A stretch of DNA of 13,106 nt from Pseudomonadota bacterium (GTDB lineage Bacteria; Pseudomonadota; Alphaproteobacteria; Rhizobiales; Rhizobiaceae). Of the stretch, positions 7,729 to 13,106 are shown piece after piece. Below the pieces are notes generated by a model. That model was given only the letters and a program-made list of their open reading frames with translations. It did not search any database and was not told the DNA's origin. The position numbers and the translations under genes are program-made. Location of the stretch: NCBI GenBank assembly GCA_023422735.1, contig JAFAGL010000307.1:1-13106 (forward strand), read 5' to 3'. Positions within the stretch are counted from its first letter, which is position 1; the number at the start of each line of letters is the position of its first letter.

Positions 7729-9330
7729 ATGGCACCTCGCGTTCTCGTTTCCGACAAGCTTTCCCCCACCGCCGTCCAGATCTTCAAGGATCGCGGCGTT
7801 GAAGTCGATTATTTGCCCGATCTCGGCAAGGACAAGGAAAAGCTCCTTTCCGTCATCGACCAATATGATGGGCTGGCCATCCGCTCGGCCACGAAAGTGA
7901 CCGAAAAACTGATCGAGGCTGCGACCCGGCTGAAAGTCGTCGGTCGCGCCGGCATCGGTGTCGACAATGTCGATATTCCGGCAGCCAGTCGCAAAGGCAT
8001 CATCGTGATGAATACGCCATTCGGCAATTCGATCACGACCGCGGAGCATGCCGTTGCCTTGATGTTTGCGCTGGCCCGCCAGTTGCCGGAAGCCAATGCT
8101 TCGACCCATGCCGGCAAATGGGAAAAGAACCGCTTCATGGGCGTCGAAATCACCAACAAGACGCTGGGCGTCGTCGGTTGTGGCAATATCGGCTCCATCG
8201 TCGCGACGCGCGGCGTTGGCCTGAAGATGCGTGTGATCGCGTTCGACCCGTTCCTTTCGGAACAGCGCGCTGAGGAACTGGGCGTCGAAAAGGTTGAACT
8301 GGACGAGCTTTTGAAGCGTGCGGACTTCATCACCCTGCATACGCCGATGACGGACAAGACCAAGGGCATCATCAATGCCGAAGCCTTCGCCAAGATGAAG
8401 GATGGCGTCCGCATCATCAACTGCGCGCGCGGCGGCCTGATTGTCGAAGCTGATCTGGTGGACGCGCTGAAGAGCGGCAAGGTCGCCGGAGCTGCCGTCG
8501 ACGTTTTCGAAAGCGAGCCGGCAACGGAAAACGCGCTGTTCGGCATGGAAAATGTCGTCGCGACGCCGCATCTGGGCGCATCGACTTCGGAAGCGCAGGA
8601 AAATGTCGCGCTGCAGGTGGCAGAGCAGATGGCCGATTACCTGATCAAGGGCGCGGTCACCAACGCGATCAACATGCCGTCGATTACCGCTGAAGAAGCG
8701 CCGCGCTTGAAGCCCTTCGTCAAGCTCGCGGAAGTGCTCGGCGCTTTCGTCGGTCAGGTGACCGAAGACCCGATCAAGGAAGTGGAAATCCTGTTCGACG
8801 GGTCAACTGCGACGATGAACACGCGCGCGCTGATCTCGGCAGCGCTTGCCGGTTTGATCCGTCCGCAGGTTGCCGATGTGAACATGGTTTCCGCACCGAT
8901 CATGGTGAAGGAGCGCGGCATCATCGTTTCCGAAGTCAAGCGCGACAAGTCGGGCGTGTTCGACGGCTACATCAAGCTGACCGTCACCACCGAGAAGATG
9001 ACGCGCTCGATCGCCGGCACCTGCTTTTCTGACGGAAAGCCGCGTTTCATCCAGATCAAGGGCATCAATCTGGACGCCGAAGTCGGGCAGCACATGCTTT
9101 ACACCACCAATGCGGATCAGCCCGGCATGATCGGTATTCTTGGCGGCGTTTGCGGCAAGAATGGCGTCAATATCGCGAATTTCCAGCTTGGCCGCGATCA
9201 TGCGGGCGGCGACGCGATCGCGCTGCTTTATCTCGATGCGCCATTCCCCGAAGCTGTGCTCAAGGAATTACGCGATCTGAACGCGATCCAGTCGGCCAAG
9301 CCGCTGTCTTTCGACGTGGCGGCTGCCTGA
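7729..9330 (+). CDS. serA: D-3-phosphoglycerate dehydrogenase (long form with ACT domain)
   Basis: SerA oxidises 3-phosphoglycerate to 3-phosphohydroxypyruvate with NAD, the committed step of serine synthesis. At 533 residues it is the long form. It has a catalytic and NAD-binding core (about 1-315) with GCGNIG at 150-155 and Asp173 for the ribose. The expected catalytic residues are Arg234, Glu263 and His281. An intervening domain (about 320-450) and a C-terminal ACT domain (about 456-530, beginning LYTTNADQPGMIG) follow. ACT domains usually bind serine for feedback inhibition; whether this one does is inference. The start at 7729 matches the family N-terminus MAPRVLVSDKLS and has GAAGGA at 7716-7721. 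Upstream in-frame ATG codons at 7702 and 7711 are less likely. The gene ends convergently against the vapC-like toxin gene. Confidence 0.97.
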   Translation: MAPRVLVSDKLSPTAVQIFKDRGVEVDYLPDLGKDKEKLLSVIDQYDGLAIRSATKVTEKLIEAATRLKVVGRAGIGVDNVDIPAASRKGIIVMNTPFGNSITTAEHAVALMFALARQLPEANASTHAGKWEKNRFMGVEITNKTLGVVGCGNIGSIVATRGVGLKMRVIAFDPFLSEQRAEELGVEKVELDELLKRADFITLHTPMTDKTKGIINAEAFAKMKDGVRIINCARGGLIVEADLVDALKSGKVAGAAVDVFESEPATENALFGMENVVATPHLGASTSEAQENVALQVAEQMADYLIKGAVTNAINMPSITAEEAPRLKPFVKLAEVLGAFVGQVTEDPIKEVEILFDGSTATMNTRALISAALAGLIRPQVADVNMVSAPIMVKERGIIVSEVKRDKSGVFDGYIKLTVTTEKMTRSIAGTCFSDGKPRFIQIKGINLDAEVGQHMLYTTNADQPGMIGILGGVCGKNGVNIANFQLGRDHAGGDAIALLYLDAPFPEAVLKELRDLNAIQSAKPLSFDVAAA

Positions 9331-9346
9331 GACAATTAGATTGTGT

Positions 9347-9375
9347 GGCTCGTCAGCCCCAGGGGTTGACGAGCC
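9347..9375. terminator. Large palindrome at the serA / toxin convergent junction
   Basis: The left arm 9347-9360 pairs with the right arm 9362-9375 over 14 positions with only one G-T wobble (9356 with 9366). The centre base is 9361. It begins 17 bases after the serA stop and includes the last seven codons and the stop of the minus-strand toxin gene. No clear T tract follows on either strand, so it is not a textbook terminator. Because it is symmetric it could act as a hairpin in both messages, and RNA folding or transcription-end mapping would settle this. Confidence 0.5.
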
Positions 9376-9766
9376 TGACGCCAAGACCTTCGAGATCCTT
9401 GACGTTGCGCGTCGCGAGCGTTGCGTCATGCGCCAAAGCAATTCCGGCGATCTGTGTGTCGGGAATATCCAGATTACGCCCCGCCGAATGCGCATTTGCC
9501 AAAATGGTCGAGGTAAAACTGGCGGCCGCCTGATCGAAAGCGAGAATTTCTTTCAGATATTGATGGCGCAGCATGTAGAAGCTTTCTGATAGCTCATGCC
9601 GCTTTCGCCCGAACGGCAGACGTTCGATACCGTAACTGATTTCCATGATAGTTATGGATGTGGTTCGAATTTCTCCCTCCGGCCACTGGTTGAGCCAAGC
9701 CGGAACATGCGGATTATCGAGTGGCTTCATCAAAGCCGAAACAATGTTCGTGTTGAGAACGATCAT
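9353..9766 (-). CDS. PIN-domain toxin, VapC/FitB type, with altered first acidic residue
   Basis: The 137-residue protein has the size and pattern of VapC/FitB toxins. These are magnesium-dependent ribonucleases, mostly cutting tRNA or rRNA, and are held inactive by a cognate antitoxin. Family acidic positions are visible as Glu42 (IMEISYGIERL), Asp103 (IPDTQIAGIA) and Asp124 (TRNVKDLEG). The N-terminus reads MIVLNTNIVSALM, whereas the family has MIVLDTN. Codon 5 is AAC, so the first metal-binding Asp is replaced by Asn. This should weaken or abolish nuclease activity while keeping the fold. The start ATG overlaps the antitoxin stop by four bases (ATGA), typical of coupled toxin-antitoxin translation. 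The frame is otherwise intact. Symbol vapC or fitB would both be reasonable. Confidence 0.85.
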   Translation of the reverse strand: MIVLNTNIVSALMKPLDNPHVPAWLNQWPEGEIRTTSITIMEISYGIERLPFGRKRHELSESFYMLRHQYLKEILAFDQAAASFTSTILANAHSAGRNLDIPDTQIAGIALAHDATLATRNVKDLEGLGVRLVNPWG

Positions 9767-10017
9767 TCGTCAAAGCTGAACGGCTTGAGAGGTTCTCTCG
9801 GAATTTGAGGCAATTCCTCGCCTTCCCAATCGATGTGCCTGAACAAATCCGCGATCTTGGTGCCAAGACCTCCGGCCTCTCGCTGCTCTTTCGCGGCAAG
9901 CTGATTAGCCAGAATGGTACGCGCTTCCTCTTCCATGCTGACCCCATGCGCCTTGGCGCGGTCGCGCAACCGTTCTTTCACATCGTCATCAAGGCGGCGA
10001 ATCAGAAGCTGGGCCAT
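9763..10017 (-). CDS. Ribbon-helix-helix antitoxin, FitA/VapB type
   Basis: This 84-residue protein begins MAQLLIRRLDDDVKERLRDRA, a beta strand (about 2-8) followed by two helices (about 10-22 and 27-39, HGVSMEEEARTILANQL). This is the pattern of Arc/MetJ-like FitA antitoxins. The C-terminal tail (about 55-84, with DWEGEELPQIP) would wrap around the toxin. Such proteins bind as dimers to palindromes in their own promoter, and two matching palindromes lie just upstream. A CGGGAA ribosome site precedes the ATG by a few bases. The gene is coupled to the toxin gene by an ATGA overlap. It lies 53 bases downstream of the transporter gene on the same strand, with its own promoter in that gap. Confidence 0.85.
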   Translation of the reverse strand: MAQLLIRRLDDDVKERLRDRAKAHGVSMEEEARTILANQLAAKEQREAGGLGTKIADLFRHIDWEGEELPQIPREPLKPFSFDE

Positions 10018-10029
10018 GGATTATTCCCG

Positions 10030-10060
10030 GTGATATCACTCAAACAGATAATGATATCAT
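10030..10060 (-). promoter_or_regulatory. Twin palindromic operators of the toxin-antitoxin pair
   Basis: GTGATATCAC (10030-10039) and ATGATATCAT (10051-10060) are both perfect 10-bp palindromes with the shared core TGATATCA. Their centres are 21 bp apart, two turns of DNA, so two antitoxin dimers could bind on the same face. One lies between the -35 and -10 elements of the candidate promoter and the other just after the -10, the expected geometry for autorepression. Binding is inferred. Confidence 0.7.
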
Positions 10061-10074
10061 CGAGGTGATTTCAA
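10046..10074 (-). promoter_or_regulatory. Candidate promoter of the toxin-antitoxin pair
   Basis: Read on the minus strand, TTGAAA (10074-10069) is followed after 17 bases by TTATCT (10051-10046). The -35 matches TTGACA at five of six positions; the -10 matches CTATAT at four of six. The -35 overlaps the stop codon of the transporter gene, and the leader would be only about 20 nt. Confidence 0.5.
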
Positions 10075-10958
10075 GTCCGTGTTGCTGACCATCGTTCTGC
10101 GATCAGAATGCCGGACAAGATCATGGCCAGCGCTGCGGCATGGTAGATGTGAAATTCTTCGCCCAGCAAAGTGACGGCCAGAAGTGCTCCCCATAAAGGC
10201 AGAAGGTTCATGAACAGGCCGGCGCGATTGGAACTGATGAGTTCCACGGCACGGATATAAAAGACCTGCGACAACAGCGAAGGGAAAATCACCACAAAGG
10301 CGATAATCGCCCAACCGCGTGCATCCGGTAGCATTGTTGCACCGGCAGCGGCTTCCACCGCAAGAAAAGGCAGCGCGAACAGGCTCGCACCCAGGCAAAG
10401 CATTGCCATCAGGCTTGTCCAATGAATGGGCGGCTTGGAACGCAACGCGGCGGTGTAGATTCCGTAGGCGACGATCGCGACCACCATCATGGCATCGCCG
10501 AGATTGACGTTCAGCGTCACCAGATTGGTCCAGCTGCCTTGAAGCGCGATCACCATGACGCCCACGAAGGATAGTGTGAAGCCGAGTACCTGCTGGAACG
10601 TGACACGGCTTCCAAACAGCAGGAAGCTGGCAACGAACACAATGAGCGGTACGCCGCCCTGAAGAATGCTGGTATTGATGGCCGTGGTCAGCTGCAGCGC
10701 ATAGTAAAGCGCGACGCTGAACAGCGTGAACCCAAATGCGCCCATCGACAAAAGATAGATCCGGCGCGCTTTGATCTGTTGCCAGTCGCGCGCAAGAAAG
10801 CGCCGCGAGGTTATCAACAAGATGCCAAGTACCGCTGACCAGCGAACCGTGACCAGGACCATGGGCGAAACATGCCCCACGGCCAGCTTTCCGGCCACGG
10901 AATTTCCCGCCCAGAACAAGGTTGCCAGGGCCAGAAGAAGATACGCAGTATTTCGCAT
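10071..10958 (-). CDS. EamA/DMT-family membrane transporter
   Basis: The 295-residue protein is strongly hydrophobic, with about ten membrane segments in two halves, the layout of the drug/metabolite transporter (EamA, RhaT-like) family. Family-like features are LLALATLFWAGNSVAGK at the first helix, an Arg in the second helix region (VTVRWSAVL), and PLWGALLAVTLLGEEF near the end of the second repeat. It should be an inner-membrane exporter or permease. The substrate cannot be told from sequence. The frame is open up to 11138, but the ATG at 10958 starts right at the first helix and has the strong site GGGAGGG. It is divergent from purA and lies directly upstream of the toxin-antitoxin pair, with no terminator between, so read-through is possible. 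Confidence 0.85.
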   Translation of the reverse strand: MRNTAYLLLALATLFWAGNSVAGKLAVGHVSPMVLVTVRWSAVLGILLITSRRFLARDWQQIKARRIYLLSMGAFGFTLFSVALYYALQLTTAINTSILQGGVPLIVFVASFLLFGSRVTFQQVLGFTLSFVGVMVIALQGSWTNLVTLNVNLGDAMMVVAIVAYGIYTAALRSKPPIHWTSLMAMLCLGASLFALPFLAVEAAAGATMLPDARGWAIIAFVVIFPSLLSQVFYIRAVELISSNRAGLFMNLLPLWGALLAVTLLGEEFHIYHAAALAMILSGILIAERWSATRT

Positions 10959-10962
10959 CGTG

Positions 10963-10983
10963 CCCTCCCGATAGCGGGAAGGG
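10963..10983 (-). promoter_or_regulatory. Hairpin covering the transporter ribosome site
   Basis: In the minus-strand RNA, bases 10983-10975 and 10970-10963 can form eight pairs with one bulged U around a CUAU loop. The ribosome site GGGAGGG lies wholly in the 3' arm. An alternative five-pair fold (CUCCC with GGGAG) hides it too. Translation may thus be limited. No family is recognised. Confidence 0.4.
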
Positions 10984-11053
10984 AGTACCGTGTGTTGGTT
11001 TGCCAAGTAAAGTGGCACGAGCTTGCGTTTATTGTGCCTGAGAACGGGCAAAA

Positions 11054-11079
11054 CTGCATTGAAGGGTCGCGCAATGCAG
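11054..11079. repeat. Inverted repeat in the transporter-purA divergent region
   Basis: CTGCATT (11054-11060) and AATGCAG (11073-11079) form a perfect 7-bp inverted repeat with a 12-base spacer; the half-sites are 19 bp apart. It lies 77 bases before purA and 95 before the transporter start. A TTATAG at 11089-11094 could be a purA -10 with no good -35, so an activator site overlapping the -35 zone is possible. A regulator is not identifiable. Confidence 0.4.
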
Positions 11080-11155
11080 ATCCAGACGTTATAGAGGCAC
11101 CGTCTTTTCAACTGTTTGCGGCTTGGCCGCACTAACAAGGTGCACGGAATTCATC

Positions 11156-12454
11156 ATGGCCAATGTAGTGGTCGTCGGCTCACAATGGGGCGATGAAGGC
11201 AAGGGCAAGATCGTCGACTGGCTGTCGGAGCGCGCGGACGTCGTCGTTCGTTTCCAAGGCGGTCACAATGCCGGTCATACGCTGGTTGTCGACGGCAAAG
11301 TTTACAAGCTGTCGCTCTTGCCTTCGGGGGTTGTTCGCCCCGGCAAGCTTTCGGTGATCGGCAGCGGCGTGGTTTTCGAGCCCCACGCGTTCGTTGCCGA
11401 GCTTCAGCGTATCCGTGACCTTGGTATCGACATCGGTCCGGACCGTCTCAAGATCGCCGAAAACACCCCGCTGATCCTGTCGCTGCATCGCGAGCTTGAC
11501 GGGTTCCGGGAGGATGCCGCCTCGAATTCTGGCACGAAGATCGGTACCACGCGTCGCGGTATCGGACCGGCTTACGAGGATAAGGTCGGACGCCGTGCAA
11601 TTCGCGTCATGGATCTGGCCGATCCCGACACGCTGCCGGCCAAGCTCGACCGCCTGCTGACGCATCACAATGCGCTGCGTCGTGGTCTCGGTCATGCCGA
11701 AGTCTCGTATGATGCGCTTTTAGAGGAAGTGACCTCGGTCGCTGACCAGATCCTGCCTTACATGGATCGCGTTTGGAAGATTCTCGACCAGAAGCGTCGC
11801 GACGGTGAACGCATTCTGTTTGAAGGCGCGCAGGGCACGCTGCTCGATATCGACCATGGCACCTATCCCTTCGTGACGTCGTCGAACACGGTGGCGGGGC
11901 AGGCCGCTGCAGGTTCGGGTGTCGGGCCGGGCACGATCGGTTATGTGCTGGGGATTACCAAAGCCTATACGACCCGCGTCGGCGAAGGACCGTTTCCGAG
12001 CGAACAGGACAATGAGGTTGGGCAGTTCCTTGGGGAACGCGGCCATGAATTCGGCACAGTTACCGGGCGTAAACGTCGGTGCGGCTGGTTTGACGCGGTT
12101 CTCGTGCGCCAGGCCGTTGCAGTGAACGGAATCGACGGTATCGCGTTGACCAAGCTCGATGTGCTCGACGGTTTGGACGAGATCAAGGTCTGCACAGGCT
12201 ATCGCCTGGATGGCGAAGTGATCGACTACCTGCCAGCAAGCCAAGGCGCGCAAGCGCGTGTCGAGCCGATCTTCGAGGTTCTCGAAGGCTGGAAGGGCAC
12301 GACCCGGGGCGCGCGAAGCTGGAATGATCTGCCCGCGCAGGCAGTCAAATATGTGCGTTATATCGAGGAACTGATCGGCGCACCGGTGGCCTTGCTGTCG
12401 ACCAGTCCGGAACGGGACGATACGATCCTTGTGACGGACCCGTTTCAAGATTAA
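11156..12454 (+). CDS. purA: Adenylosuccinate synthetase
   Basis: PurA joins aspartate to IMP with GTP to make adenylosuccinate, the first step from IMP to AMP, in the cytoplasm. The 432-residue protein starts MANVVVVGSQWGDEGKGK. It contains the phosphate loop GDEGKGK at 12-18 with catalytic Asp13, and HNAGHT at 37-42 with His41. It also has the IMP-binding region NSGTKIGTTRRGIGPAYEDK, the signature GIGPAYEDK at 135-143, and TKLD at 332-335 for guanine recognition. The frame is open back to 11123. The ATG at 11156 is chosen because it begins at the conserved N-terminus and has CGGA at 11145-11148. No T-tracted hairpin follows, only a stem at 12472-12486 (CGGTC with GACCG), so read-through into the next gene is likely. 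Confidence 0.97.
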   Translation: MANVVVVGSQWGDEGKGKIVDWLSERADVVVRFQGGHNAGHTLVVDGKVYKLSLLPSGVVRPGKLSVIGSGVVFEPHAFVAELQRIRDLGIDIGPDRLKIAENTPLILSLHRELDGFREDAASNSGTKIGTTRRGIGPAYEDKVGRRAIRVMDLADPDTLPAKLDRLLTHHNALRRGLGHAEVSYDALLEEVTSVADQILPYMDRVWKILDQKRRDGERILFEGAQGTLLDIDHGTYPFVTSSNTVAGQAAAGSGVGPGTIGYVLGITKAYTTRVGEGPFPSEQDNEVGQFLGERGHEFGTVTGRKRRCGWFDAVLVRQAVAVNGIDGIALTKLDVLDGLDEIKVCTGYRLDGEVIDYLPASQGAQARVEPIFEVLEGWKGTTRGARSWNDLPAQAVKYVRYIEELIGAPVALLSTSPERDDTILVTDPFQD

Positions 12455-12517
12455 TTTCGCGTTGCGCGGGTCGGTCGACTGGACCGGCTGCGCCGCACAA
12501 GGAAGGTATAAAGCCGA

Positions 12518-13106
12518 ATGGCCGATTTCGTCGCGGTCCTTAAAAAGACCATCGAGGGGCTGAACGAGAATACGCCGGAAGTACGCGCCAAGGTCTATGC
12601 GAAGGCGCGCGCGACTATCGACGCCAAGCTGGCCGCGCTGAACCCGCCGCCACCTGCGGCGGTGGCCGAACGGCAGCGGCAGGCCATCGAAACGGCAATC
12701 GAGGCGGTGGAGCAAAGCTATGCTCCGCCCGCCGAAGAAATCGACGAACTCGACAGTTTCTTTGAAAACTACCAGGCTGAGGGAGCGCCGGTCGGTGATC
12801 CTTATTTCGAAGCTGAGCAGCCCTCGACGGTAGCGCAGGCGTTTTCGCCAGAGCCAGAGCCAGAGCCCGAACCAGAACCGGTGGTGCCTGCCGGTCCGCA
12901 TCCCGAGCCGGATGTTGCAAAAATCCAGGCAGATGATGCGCCACGTTTCGAGCCGGAGGAACCTGTTCCTTCGGTTCAGAACGAACCGGCGGTCGAACCC
13001 GAGACTGCTGCTGCTTCACCTGCCCAGGAAACGCCGACCTCTGCTTACGGCCTGCCGCGCGCATCCGAATTCGACGTCCAATCCTCGGGTGAAGAGCCTG
13101 TTTCGA
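12518..13106 (+). CDS. Unrecognised Pro/Glu-rich protein, 5' part (runs off window)
   Basis: An open frame begins at ATG 12518, with AAGGAAGG about 12 bases upstream, and has no stop through the end of the window (196 codons seen). The first 70 residues (MADFVAVLKKTIEGLNENTP...) are charged and probably helical, with a conserved look: EVRAKVYAKARATIDAKL and VAERQRQAIETAIEAVEQSY. A long acidic, Pro/Glu-rich and probably disordered stretch follows, including PEPEPEPEPEP at 111-121. No signal peptide is seen. Similar hypothetical proteins occur beside purA in rhizobia as far as I recall, some with a later membrane segment. That is recollection and cannot be checked here. Lying 63 bases after purA without a terminator, it may be co-transcribed. 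No function is proposed. Confidence 0.75.
   Translation, partial: MADFVAVLKKTIEGLNENTPEVRAKVYAKARATIDAKLAALNPPPPAAVAERQRQAIETAIEAVEQSYAPPAEEIDELDSFFENYQAEGAPVGDPYFEAEQPSTVAQAFSPEPEPEPEPEPVVPAGPHPEPDVAKIQADDAPRFEPEEPVPSVQNEPAVEPETAAASPAQETPTSAYGLPRASEFDVQSSGEEPVS
12848..12880 (+). repeat. Hexamer repeat encoding Pro-Glu
   Basis: Three exact CCAGAG units are followed by the near copies CCCGAA, CCAGAA and CCG, encoding alternating Pro-Glu. Units are six bases, so slippage would change length by whole dipeptides without shifting frame. Confidence 0.65.

Noticed and set aside
7018..8571. Long minus-strand open frame across serC and serA (517 codons)
   Set aside because: It spans two confirmed genes and their gap in the opposite direction and shows no recognisable domain; it is a GC-driven shadow.
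10959..11138. A 60-residue N-terminal extension of the transporter
   Set aside because: The frame is open, but the extension reaches to within 18 bases of the purA start, is not membrane-like, and the internal ATG at 10958 has a much better ribosome site and the family start.
12469..12488. Intrinsic terminator after purA
   Set aside because: The stem exists (core 12472-12476 with 12482-12486) but has wobbles at its base and is followed by GC-rich sequence with no T tract.
11720..12901. Minus-strand open frame opposite purA and the following gene (393 codons)
   Set aside because: The plus strand has purA motifs over most of it, and the antisense product is low-complexity and Arg/Leu-rich.

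Overview
The window looks like chromosomal DNA of an alphaproteobacterium of the order Rhizobiales, most probably the Brucella/Ochrobactrum (Brucellaceae) group. This rests on the tilS-ftsH-glmM order, the high GC content, candidate promoters that fit the rhizobial pattern CTTGAC-N17-CTATAT, CtrA-type TTAA-N7-TTAAC boxes, small Omp25/31-like beta-barrel proteins, and a serC-serA pair preceded by an alphaproteobacterial-type leader. The family-level placement is from recognition of the proteins and was not checked by a search.

Layout. Positions 3-785 hold the 3' part of tilS (tRNA-Ile lysidine synthetase). A good promoter at 790-818 then drives ftsH (938-2878, membrane AAA+ protease), which ends in a strong terminator. 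glmM (3078-4430, phosphoglucosamine mutase) follows as its own unit with its own terminator. Next come two paralogous outer-membrane beta-barrel genes (4614-5399 and 5604-6296). Each has a perfect CtrA-type box upstream and an intrinsic terminator downstream. Then comes the serine biosynthesis pair serC (6448-7623) and serA (7729-9330), with a promoter and an RNA leader whose last hairpin covers the serC ribosome binding site.

On the minus strand, between serA and purA, lie an EamA/DMT-family transporter (10071-10958) and, directly downstream of it, a VapBC/FitAB-type toxin-antitoxin pair (antitoxin 9763-10017, toxin 9353-9766). The toxin has Asn where the first catalytic Asp of the PIN domain is expected. 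The pair's promoter carries two identical TGATATCA palindromes 21 bp apart. Divergent from the transporter is purA (11156-12454, adenylosuccinate synthetase). After it, an unrecognised Pro/Glu-rich protein starts at 12518 and runs off the window.

Most of the window is housekeeping: tRNA modification, membrane proteolysis, cell-wall precursor synthesis, serine synthesis and AMP synthesis. The accessory-like part is the toxin-antitoxin/transporter block at about 9350-10960. I see no tRNA, rRNA, CRISPR array, insertion sequence or phage gene. No intergenic stretch exceeds 200 bases. I do not see a clearly new multi-gene system; the most interesting signals are regulatory (paired CtrA boxes, twin operators, ribosome-site hairpins) and the altered PIN active site.
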